Under the pieces are notes generated by a model. The model was given only the letters and a program-made list of their open reading frames with translations. It searched no databases and had not been told where the DNA came from. DNA of 13,001 bases from Alcaligenaceae bacterium (GTDB lineage Bacteria; Pseudomonadota; Gammaproteobacteria; Burkholderiales; Burkholderiaceae), in NCBI GenBank assembly GCA_947445495.1, contig CANFEI010000007.1, positions 1 through 13,001 on the forward strand, written 5' to 3'. This document shows positions 7,451-13,001 of this stretch, one piece after another. Each line of letters starts with the position of its first letter. Positions within the stretch are counted from its first letter, which is position 1. The translations under genes and the position numbers were made by a program.

Positions 7451-9100
7451 ATGCTCCGTGCGCTGCAAATTCGTGACTTTGTCATTGTCTCCCAGGCCGA
7501 TATCGATTTTGCGTCTGGCTTTACAGTGTTCTCGGGCGAAACAGGTGCGGGAAAATCTATTCTGATCGATGCGCTTGCGCTCACCTTGGGCGAGCGTGCC
7601 GATGTATCTGTCTTGCGCCAAGGCGCCGAACGCGCCGAGGTCAGCGCGATTTTCGATACCCCCACTGCATTGCAGTCATGGCTCACCGAGCATGATCTGC
7701 ACGCTGGCGACGAACTCGTCTTGCGCCGAGTGATTGACGCGCAAGGCCGCAGCCGCGCCTACATCAATGGCACCACCGTCACGGTCACGCAGTTGCGCGA
7801 AGTCGGTGAATATCTTGTCGACATTCACGGCCAACACGCCCACCAAAGCTTGTTACGTTCAGATAATCAACGCGACATGCTTGACGCCCACGGCGCACAT
7901 CAAGCCTTACGGCAAGAGCTCGCCGGCGCCTGGAAATCTTGGCGCAAAGTCGAGCGCCAACTCTCCCTGAGCGAACAAGATGCGAACGTCATTGCGGCAG
8001 CTCGTGAAAAACTCGAATGGCAAACAGCGGAACTCGACCGTCTGGAACTTGGGCCAATGGAGTGGCAAGACATCTCGACCGAGCACACGCGGCTGGCTAA
8101 TGGCCAGGCACTCATTGACGGCGCCGCCCAAGCACTGGCGGCGCTGGACGAAAGCGAGGGTTCCGCACATCATCAAATCGCCATGGCCGTGCAACGCATT
8201 AATCAACTATTGCGCCACGACCCTAGTCTGCAAACGGTCTACGAAGCCTTGGAGTCAGCCCGCATTGGTGTCAGCGAGGCTGTCTCAGACCTCAATGCCT
8301 ACCTATCGCGCGTCGAACTTGATCCGGCACGGCTCGCCACGGTAGAAGAGCGTATGCGCACAATTTTTGATTTAGCGCGCAAGTTCAAAACGGAACCTGA
8401 GCAACTCTTCACCTTGCATCAAACCCTGCAGGCCGAGCTCGAGTCGCTGCAAGCTTCGGCCGATATCGAGGCGCTTCGTGCACAGGCGGCAACGCTCAAA
8501 AAAGACTACGACCAACACGCGCAAGCGCTTTCGGCAGCACGACAAATAGCCGCAAAAGATCTGAGTAAACTTGTGGGCCGCGCCATGCAAACCCTTGCGA
8601 TGGAGGGGGGGCAATTCGCAATTTCGCTCACCGAAACGCCTGCCTCCGCACAAGGCAGTGATCATATTGAGTTTCTGGTTGCGGGACATACAGGCACTAC
8701 ACCCAAACCTTTAGCAAAAGTTGCATCGGGCGGAGAACTCGCGCGCATCTCGCTGGCCCTGTCTGTCATTGCGAGCCGTGCCGCACGGGTACCCACCTTA
8801 ATTTTTGATGAGGTCGACAGCGGCATTGGTGGGGCGGTAGCCGAAGTCGTTGGACACCTACTGTGCGAACTGGGTCAGCGGCATCAAGTGCTGTGCGTCA
8901 CCCACCTCCCCCAGGTGGCTGCCCGCGGGCAACATCACTTTCAGGTCAGCAAGCAACAGGCCAAGGGTGTCACAACCTCAAGTATTACGGCGCTCAACGA
9001 CCCTGCGCGCGTTGAGGAGGTCGCCCGCATGCTAGGCGGTATCAAAATCACCGAGACCACGCGTAAACACGCACTAGAAATGTTGCAGCCGACGTCATGA
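7451..9100 (+). CDS. recN: DNA repair protein RecN (SMC-like ATPase)
   Basis: A 549-residue RecN (E. coli 553), an SMC-related ATPase that helps tether and repair double-strand breaks. The N-terminal ATPase half has Walker A GETGAGKS (29-36) and DIHGQHAHQ (124-132). A central coiled-coil region runs about 150-375. The C-terminal half has the ABC signature ASGGELARISLAL (425-437), Walker B LIFDEVDSGIGG (450-461) and the switch CVTHLPQVAARG (482-493). It is complete, with no frameshift. ATG 7451 lies 5 bases after nadK, and AGGGG at the end of nadK serves as the ribosome binding site. Its 3' end is 17 bases from that of the convergent fur, with no convincing terminator between. No LexA box is visible just upstream, so SOS control, if any, would act from the nadK promoter. 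Confidence 0.97.
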   Translation: MLRALQIRDFVIVSQADIDFASGFTVFSGETGAGKSILIDALALTLGERADVSVLRQGAERAEVSAIFDTPTALQSWLTEHDLHAGDELVLRRVIDAQGRSRAYINGTTVTVTQLREVGEYLVDIHGQHAHQSLLRSDNQRDMLDAHGAHQALRQELAGAWKSWRKVERQLSLSEQDANVIAAAREKLEWQTAELDRLELGPMEWQDISTEHTRLANGQALIDGAAQALAALDESEGSAHHQIAMAVQRINQLLRHDPSLQTVYEALESARIGVSEAVSDLNAYLSRVELDPARLATVEERMRTIFDLARKFKTEPEQLFTLHQTLQAELESLQASADIEALRAQAATLKKDYDQHAQALSAARQIAAKDLSKLVGRAMQTLAMEGGQFAISLTETPASAQGSDHIEFLVAGHTGTTPKPLAKVASGGELARISLALSVIASRAARVPTLIFDEVDSGIGGAVAEVVGHLLCELGQRHQVLCVTHLPQVAARGQHHFQVSKQQAKGVTTSSITALNDPARVEEVARMLGGIKITETTRKHALEMLQPTS

Positions 9101-9117
9101 GCAATGGCGCAGACGCC

Positions 9118-9537
9118 TTAGCCACAGTCCTTACATACCCCATATAGCACCATATCGTGGCTTTCGAGCCTGTAGCCATTGTCGCGCGCGACCTTGTGCT
9201 GGCGCTTTTCGATCTCGTCGTCTGCAAATTCAGTGACCTTGCCGCAATGGGTGCAGATAAGGTGGTCGTGGTGATCGCCATCATTGAGCTCAAAGACCGA
9301 TTTACCGCCATCAAACTGGCTTCGGGCCAAGATGCCCGCTTGCTCAAACTGGGTCAGCACCCGATAGACGGTGGCCAGCCCAATATCAACCTTGTCGTTC
9401 AGTAGCGAACGATAGATATCTTCGGCACTGAGGTGCCGTTCCCCGGACTTACGGAAAATATCAAGAATTTTTAGGCGTGGGAATGTGGCCTTGAGGCCCA
9501 CATTTTTAAGGTCGCTTTGGTCGTTCTCGATATCCAA
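9118..9537 (-). CDS. fur: Ferric uptake regulator Fur
   Basis: A 139-residue Fur, the Fe2+-dependent repressor of iron uptake. The N-terminal winged helix contains [14 protein letters not shown] (15-28) and [18 protein letters not shown] (51-68). The C-terminal metal-binding and dimer domain has HHDH (89-92), CTHC (95-98) and the second cysteine pair CKDC (135-138), the structural zinc ligands. The protein ends one residue after the last Cys, so it lacks the His-rich tail of E. coli Fur (148). There is no upstream in-frame ATG. The start is TTG 9537, chosen because AGGGGA sits 6 bases upstream and the family N-terminus follows. It is convergent with recN and divergent from bamE. Confidence 0.96.
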   Translation of the reverse strand: MDIENDQSDLKNVGLKATFPRLKILDIFRKSGERHLSAEDIYRSLLNDKVDIGLATVYRVLTQFEQAGILARSQFDGGKSVFELNDGDHHDHLICTHCGKVTEFADDEIEKRQHKVARDNGYRLESHDMVLYGVCKDCG

Positions 9538-9543
9538 GAAAAA

Positions 9544-9549
9544 TCCCCT
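9544..9549 (-). promoter_or_regulatory. Ribosome binding site that fixes the TTG start of fur
   Basis: AGGGGA on the minus strand, 6 bases upstream of TTG 9537. No ATG or GTG start is available nearby; the first in-frame GTG would remove 12 residues, up to the start of the conserved LKAT region. The strong site with a rare start codon supports TTG initiation. Confidence 0.7.
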
Positions 9550-9554
9550 GTTTT

Positions 9555-9586
9555 GCCTACTAGGCGTGCGATTAAGGCTTTATGAT
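9555..9586 (+). promoter_or_regulatory. fur-bamE divergent gap: palindrome and candidate bamE -10 box
   Basis: The 84-base gap has GCCTA-C-TAGGC, an 11-base perfect palindrome (9555-9565), and TATGAT (9581-9586), a good -10 match 35 bases before the bamE GTG. No clear -35 lies 16-18 bases upstream of the -10. No good Fur box (GATAATGATAATCATTATC) is seen, so Fur autoregulation is not supported. The palindrome could be a regulator site for either gene. Confidence 0.35.
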
Positions 9587-9621
9587 AGCGTCTTTGGTTG
9601 CAAAACCCATAGAGGTCTGCA

Positions 9622-10209
9622 GTGTTCAAATCTTCTACTCTCGCTTCTTACTTGCGCGCCACCCTTTTGGGGGTAGCCTGCGCGGCTGCATTAGCCGGTT
9701 GTTCCTCCAATCAATGGGGCTTCCCATACCGGGTAGGCGTCCAGCAAGGCAATTGGGTCACCAAAGACCAAGTCTCGTTCTTGCGCCCTGGTATGTCGCG
9801 CGAACAAGTGCGCTATGCGCTTGGTACACCGACGTTGGCCAGTGTGCTTCACGCCAATCGCTGGGACTACCCCTACTATTACCGTGCAAGCAACGGCAAA
9901 GTTGAAGAGCGCGTGTTGACGGTGATCTTTGAAGGAAGCCAGCTTGCGAGCTGGCGTGGCGACGAGCAGCCAGAGCTACAACCCTTCCAGCTCGCACGCG
10001 AAGAGGTCCGGACCTCGCAAAAAGAGGCGGCACAACACCAGCTCAACATGACGCGCGAAGGTAACGACGCAGCGGCGGCCTCAAGAATGTCAGCGCCGAC
10101 TGAGATTCTCCCTGGGGTGACCTTTGGTCAAACAGTCGGTGGCAGAACGCCGTCTGATCCCTCGGCCTCGCCCACGGCGCCGCTCGACGCACCGACACCC
10201 CTGCGCTAA
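9622..10209 (+). CDS. bamE: Outer membrane protein assembly factor BamE (OmlA/SmpA family lipoprotein)
   Basis: A 195-residue lipoprotein of the BAM complex, which folds beta-barrel proteins into the outer membrane. A signal peptide (1-26) ends in the lipobox L24-A-G-C27, so Cys27 is the predicted lipidated residue; Ser-Ser follow, favouring outer-membrane sorting. The SmpA/OmlA domain covers about 32-117, with [27 protein letters not shown] (in parts) and [10 protein letters not shown] (88-97). The tail after about residue 120 is a Gln/Glu-rich then Ala/Ser/Pro-rich extension absent from the short E. coli BamE (113). The start is GTG 9622, with AGAGGT 5 bases upstream. It lies divergent from fur and 32 bases upstream of dapB; the pairing of fur with an omlA gene is common in Gram-negative bacteria. 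Confidence 0.93.
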   Translation: MFKSSTLASYLRATLLGVACAAALAGCSSNQWGFPYRVGVQQGNWVTKDQVSFLRPGMSREQVRYALGTPTLASVLHANRWDYPYYYRASNGKVEERVLTVIFEGSQLASWRGDEQPELQPFQLAREEVRTSQKEAAQHQLNMTREGNDAAAASRMSAPTEILPGVTFGQTVGGRTPSDPSASPTAPLDAPTPLR

Positions 10210-10241
10210 ACCGTTATTTACTTAAACAACAAGAGTCCACC

Positions 10242-11033
10242 ATGCGTATTGCTATCGCCGGAGCCAGTGGCCGTATGGGCCGCATGCTCACTGAAGCCGT
10301 CACTCAATCCGCAGATTTAAAGTTGACTGCGGCGCTGGATATTGCCGGTGCGCCAATGCTCGGGCAAGATGCGACTGCCTTCTTAGGCAAGCTAAGTGGC
10401 GTGTTGATTACAGATCAATTATCAGCGCTCCAGCAAGCAGATTGCCTGATTGATTTCACCCGTCCAGAGGGCTCGCTCGAGCACCTGAAGGCTTGCCTCA
10501 CGCACGGCGTGAACATGGTCATCGGAACGACAGGCTTTGACGACGCAGGTAAAGCCGCGATCAACGAGGCAGCAAAGTCGATTGGCATCGTGTTTGCACC
10601 CAACATGAGTGTCGGCGTGAACGCAACGCTTAAGCTGCTTGATATGGCAGCGCGCATTCTGAACGCTGGCTACGATGTGGAAGTGTTTGAGGCACACCAT
10701 CATCACAAAGTGGATGCACCTTCCGGTACGGCACTCAAAATGGGGGAGGTGGTGGCAGATGCTTGGGGCAAGAAGCTTGATGACGTTGCCACCTGGACGA
10801 GGCATGGTCACACGGGCGCACGCAAGCCCGGAGAAATCGGCTTCTCCGTCGTACGCGGCGGTGACATCGTGGGCGACCATACCGTGTATTTCTGCGGGGT
10901 TGGCGAGCGCATCGAAATCACGCATCGCTCTAGCAGTCGTGCAGGCTACGCTGAAGGCAGCCTGCGCGCAGCGCGCTACCTTGAAGGCAAAAAAACCGGC
11001 CTATTCAATATGCAAACGGTTCTCGGTCTTTAA
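10242..11033 (+). CDS. dapB: 4-hydroxy-tetrahydrodipicolinate reductase
   Basis: A 263-residue DapB, the NAD(P)H-dependent reductase of the diaminopimelate/lysine pathway that also supplies peptidoglycan precursors. The Rossmann N-terminus reads [12 protein letters not shown] (5-16). Further motifs are [12 protein letters not shown] (71-82), GTTGFD (95-100), [10 protein letters not shown] (118-127) and the catalytic signature [15 protein letters not shown] (150-164), in which His152 and Lys156 match the catalytic pair of E. coli Dap[14 protein letters not shown] follows at 205-217. Length is slightly below E. coli (273). The ATG is preceded by AAGAG. It lies 32 bases after bamE, probably in one transcript. 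Confidence 0.97.
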   Translation: MRIAIAGASGRMGRMLTEAVTQSADLKLTAALDIAGAPMLGQDATAFLGKLSGVLITDQLSALQQADCLIDFTRPEGSLEHLKACLTHGVNMVIGTTGFDDAGKAAINEAAKSIGIVFAPNMSVGVNATLKLLDMAARILNAGYDVEVFEAHHHHKVDAPSGTALKMGEVVADAWGKKLDDVATWTRHGHTGARKPGEIGFSVVRGGDIVGDHTVYFCGVGERIEITHRSSSRAGYAEGSLRAARYLEGKKTGLFNMQTVLGL

Positions 11034-11075
11034 GTGAGTAACAGCAGGCGAGCCGTGTTGCTTGTTTGCGCCGCA

Positions 11076-12179
11076 TTACTCGGCTACGTTAATAGGTTCC
11101 ATTTCAAGCTCGACGCCAAAGTGCTCTTGCACGCTTGACCGCACCGCGTGCGCAAGCGCCAGCACCTCGTTGGTCTGCGCCCCGCCGTAATTCACAAGCA
11201 CTAACGCTTGACGAGCATGCATCCCGACCGCGCCAACGCGCCGCCCTTTCCAGCCACACCGATCAATCAACCATCCCGCTGCGAGTTTGTATTGCCCATC
11301 AGCCTGTGGGTAAGAGACCACGTCTGGATGCGCCAGCATAAGCTGCGCATGCTGCACACTCGATACAACAGGATTTTTAAAAAAACTGCCCACATTACCC
11401 AGTTCGGCTGGATCGGGAAGTTTGGCGCGGCGTATGGCACACACAGCGTCGAATACGGCTTGAGGGCTAAGCGATTGCGCCTTTGCAGCGCCGATACCAA
11501 AGTGTTTTTGAAGATCGGGATACCCCAGCACCGGCGTCCACACCTTAGGTAAACGAAAACGCAAGGAAATAATCAACCATGTCCCTGCTGGCGCGCGCTT
11601 AAACACACTGTCACGGTAGGCGAATTCACACTCTTCTCGGCTGAAGGTTCTTAACAGCCCCTGCGGAATATTCCAAGCGCTCACCGACTCAATGTGGTCT
11701 TGTAGCTCAACGCCATAGGCACCAATATTTTGTACAGGTGCCGCACCGACCGTCCCGGGAATTAAGGCGAGGTTCTCTAAGCCCGGCCAACCACTTTTCA
11801 TGGCGGAAGTCACCCAAACATGCCAGTCTTCACCCGCGGCGACATCGATCAGCCAGCAGTCCGACAAATCACCAGCAAGCGCAATCCCCTTGAATTCGAC
11901 TTTCAACACTAAAGCGGATAATTGCGGTGGCAGCACAACGTTGCTGCCACCGCCCAACACAAACACACGCCGATACTGAAGAGCAACCTCGGTCACCCCA
12001 GCAAGTTGCGCTGGGCTGCGCAACACAATAAGGTGCTGGGCCCGGCAAGCAAGTCCCAAGGTATTTTGAGCTGTCAGCTCTGCCGGCTCAACGCGCACAT
12101 CCGCTACGACGCCGCTGCATGGCTCAAAGATCGAGCCAGCATTGGCGACAACAGGCGCAGGGGCTGGCGGGTTTGACAT
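11076..12179 (-). CDS. murB: UDP-N-acetylenolpyruvoylglucosamine reductase MurB
   Basis: A 367-residue MurB from ATG 12179 (E. coli 342). It reduces UDP-GlcNAc-enolpyruvate to UDP-MurNAc with FAD and NADPH, an early cytoplasmic step of peptidoglycan synthesis. Numbering from that ATG: FAD-binding VLGGGSNVVL (74-83), IPGTVGAAPVQNIGAYG (140-156), YRDSVFK (188-194), and GSFFKNP (264-270) with the proton-donor Ser265. AAGWLIDRCGWKG is at 300-312, and the final acidic motif LEMEP (358-362) carries the catalytic Glu. Residues 1-30 are a Pro/Ala-rich extension before the first conserved motif. The reading frame stays open to 12254, but there is no good ribosome binding site before either choice, so the exact start is uncertain. 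Convergent with dapB. Confidence 0.95.
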   Translation of the reverse strand: MSNPPAPAPVVANAGSIFEPCSGVVADVRVEPAELTAQNTLGLACRAQHLIVLRSPAQLAGVTEVALQYRRVFVLGGGSNVVLPPQLSALVLKVEFKGIALAGDLSDCWLIDVAAGEDWHVWVTSAMKSGWPGLENLALIPGTVGAAPVQNIGAYGVELQDHIESVSAWNIPQGLLRTFSREECEFAYRDSVFKRAPAGTWLIISLRFRLPKVWTPVLGYPDLQKHFGIGAAKAQSLSPQAVFDAVCAIRRAKLPDPAELGNVGSFFKNPVVSSVQHAQLMLAHPDVVSYPQADGQYKLAAGWLIDRCGWKGRRVGAVGMHARQALVLVNYGGAQTNEVLALAHAVRSSVQEHFGVELEMEPINVAE

Positions 12180-12227
12180 AGGGGTAGGTGGGTATGCTAT
12201 ATTCACGAACTTCGTTGATCGAACTTG

Positions 12228-12243
12228 GATGCACAGCTGCATC
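12228..12243. repeat. Small dyad GATGCA-CAGC-TGCATC in the murB-tRNA gap
   Basis: The 92-base gap between the murB start and tRNA-Gly has arms GATGCA (12228-12233) and TGCATC (12238-12243) around CAGC. A direct repeat CGAACTT occurs at 12206-12212 and 12220-12226, 14 bases apart. A weak tRNA promoter is possible: TTGGAT at 12225-12230, then CATAGC at 12247-12252 after 16 bases. The role is not determined. Confidence 0.35.
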
Positions 12244-12271
12244 ATGCATAGCAAGGGCGGTGGGCGTTAAA

Positions 12272-12347
12272 GCGGGAGTAGCTCAGTTGGTAGAGCGCAA
12301 CCTTGCCAAGGTTGAGGTCGAGAGTTCGAGACTCTTCTCCCGCTCCA
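12272..12347 (+). tRNA. tRNA-Gly (anticodon GCC)
   Basis: A 76-base cloverleaf with the CCA end encoded. The acceptor arms GCGGGAG (12272-12278) and CTCCCGC (12337-12343) pair perfectly. The D-arm has GCTC-AGTTGGTA-GAGC, and the anticodon stem CAACC/GGTTG encloses loop TTGCCAA, giving anticodon GCC (12305-12307). The T-arm AGAGTTCGAGACTCT carries the TTCGA loop. Glycine GCC reads GGC and GGU codons. It is a single gene, with a strong terminator 10 bases after it. Confidence 0.98.
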
Positions 12348-12356
12348 AGTTCTGGC

Positions 12357-12386
12357 AAAAGCCTGATCAAAAGATCAGGCTTTTTT
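12357..12386. terminator. Bidirectional rho-independent terminator after tRNA-Gly and the Bug gene
   Basis: Arms GCCTGATC (12361-12368) and GATCAGGC (12373-12380) are perfectly complementary around AAAA. TTTTTT (12381-12386) follows on the plus strand and AAAA (12357-12360) precedes the stem, giving a U-run for both directions. It ends the tRNA transcript on one side and the convergent Bug gene, whose stop is 14 bases away, on the other. Confidence 0.9.
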
Positions 12387-12400
12387 CTTGTCCAACCACA

Positions 12401-13001
12401 TTAATCAAGCTTCGCGCCAGACGTCTTGACGACCTCGCCCCAACGCTTCACTTCGCTTTCGACAAACGCAGCGAACTTAGCGCCCGTTATGTCCGGAAAC
12501 TCAGCGCCATTAGTCGCCCACACCGTGCGAATTGTCTCGTCCTGGGGTAGTTTTTTGAGCGCTGCAATGATCTTTTCCGTCACAGCGGGAGGAGTATTTT
12601 TAGGTGCCCACAAGGCATACCATGTACTCACCACGTATTGAGGAAGACCGATTTCAGCAGTCGTTGGGACATCGGGAATCGCAGGATTTCGCTTTTCGCT
12701 TGCGACAAACAATGGCTTGATACGGCCTGCCTTAATTTGTGCGGCGGAAGAGCCCAAACCGTCGAACATCATATCCACGTCGCCTGCAATCAAGCCTTGC
12801 ATGGCGGGACCAGCACCACGATACGGGATATGCGCAATATCTGTCTTGGCCTGAATTTTGTATAGCTCACCAGCAAGATGGTGGGAAGTTCCACTACCAG
12901 CCGAGGCATAGTTCATTTTGCCGGGATTCGCTTTTACCTGCGCGAGAAACGCCTGGTAGTCCTTACCTGGCACTTTTTGCGGGTTAACCACCAATACCTG
13001 C
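12401..13001 (-). CDS. Bug/TctC-family tripartite tricarboxylate transporter substrate-binding protein (C-terminal part)
   Basis: The minus-strand frame is open from the window edge (13000) to the TAA at 12403-12401, about 199 residues, lacking the N-terminus and signal peptide. Typical Bug motifs are visible: VVNPQKVPGKDYQAF, NPGKMNYASAGSGTSHHLAGEL, IPYRGAGPAMQGLIAGDVDMMFDG (in parts) and GRIKPLFVASEKR. The C-terminus reads PDVPTTAEIGLP then W-Y-A-L-W-A-P. Bug proteins are periplasmic receptors for small carboxylates and other solutes, very numerous in Bordetella and relatives, and often orphans without transporter genes. The ligand cannot be told. An internal TTG at 12994 is not the true start because the frame continues upstream. 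Confidence 0.93.
   Translation of the reverse strand, partial: QVLVVNPQKVPGKDYQAFLAQVKANPGKMNYASAGSGTSHHLAGELYKIQAKTDIAHIPYRGAGPAMQGLIAGDVDMMFDGLGSSAAQIKAGRIKPLFVASEKRNPAIPDVPTTAEIGLPQYVVSTWYALWAPKNTPPAVTEKIIAALKKLPQDETIRTVWATNGAEFPDITGAKFAAFVESEVKRWGEVVKTSGAKLD

Noticed and set aside
9101..9117. GGCG-CAGA-CGCC as a recN/fur terminator
   Set aside because: Only a 4-bp stem and no U-run on either strand.
9538..9621. A Fur box for fur autoregulation
   Set aside because: The TTATGATAGC stretch matches the 19-base Fur consensus poorly and lacks the second half.
11034..11075. Terminator in the dapB-murB convergent gap
   Set aside because: AGCA and TGCT arms with a small GGC/GCC core are imperfect and the T-rich stretch is broken; too weak to claim.
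12224..12252. A firm sigma-70 promoter for tRNA-Gly
   Set aside because: TTGGAT is fair but the -10 candidate CATAGC matches only three of six bases; kept only as a remark.
1..13001. CRISPR array, insertion sequence, prophage, toxin-antitoxin, riboswitch or novel defence system
   Set aside because: No repeat-spacer pattern, transposase, integrase or unassigned gene of meaningful length was seen; every sizeable coding stretch belongs to a known family.

Overview
The window is a compact run of chromosomal housekeeping genes. Gene content and order (hrcA-hemH-grpE-dnaK-dnaJ on one strand, hrcA divergent from nadK-recN, fur divergent from a bamE/omlA lipoprotein gene followed by dapB, and a Bug/TctC solute-binding protein gene) point to a betaproteobacterium of the order Burkholderiales, most likely family Alcaligenaceae (relatives of Bordetella and Achromobacter). 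Composition is moderately GC-rich. I cannot name the genus from sequence alone. I see no insertion sequence, integrase, prophage, CRISPR array or clearly foreign segment.

Layout. 1-381 (+) is the 3' end of an M16-family peptidase gene; its last 20 bases overlap the convergent dnaJ. 362-6482 (-) holds five genes transcribed in the order hrcA, hemH, grpE, dnaK, dnaJ: the heat-shock repressor, ferrochelatase and the Hsp70 chaperone machine. The non-coding gaps here are informative. Two matching sigma-32-type promoters (CTTGAA, 14-base spacer, CCCCAA) lie upstream of grpE and of dnaK, and a stem-loop followed by a U-run lies between dnaK and dnaJ. 6483-6545 is a short divergent promoter region with a dyad. 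6546-9100 (+) is nadK-recN (NAD kinase and a DNA-repair ATPase). 9118-9537 (-) is fur, which begins with TTG behind a good ribosome binding site. 9622-11033 (+) is bamE-dapB (outer-membrane assembly lipoprotein and lysine/peptidoglycan precursor synthesis). 11076-12179 (-) is murB (peptidoglycan precursor synthesis). 12272-12347 (+) is tRNA-Gly(GCC), followed by a strong bidirectional terminator. 12401-13001 (-) is the 3' part of a Bug/TctC periplasmic binding-protein gene that runs off the window.

How they work together. The left half is a protein-quality-control block: HrcA is a repressor of heat-shock genes, while the grpE-dnaK-dnaJ genes beside it look sigma-32-driven and carry no visible CIRCE operator. 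The right half serves envelope synthesis (BamE, DapB, MurB), iron control (Fur), cofactor supply (NadK) and recombination repair (RecN). Apart from the short intergenic spaces the window is almost fully coding. I found no convincing undescribed system. The points worth a second look are regulatory details: the twin heat-shock promoters, the dnaK-dnaJ attenuator-like hairpin, several small dyads at promoters, the hrcA-hemH junction and the fur start codon.
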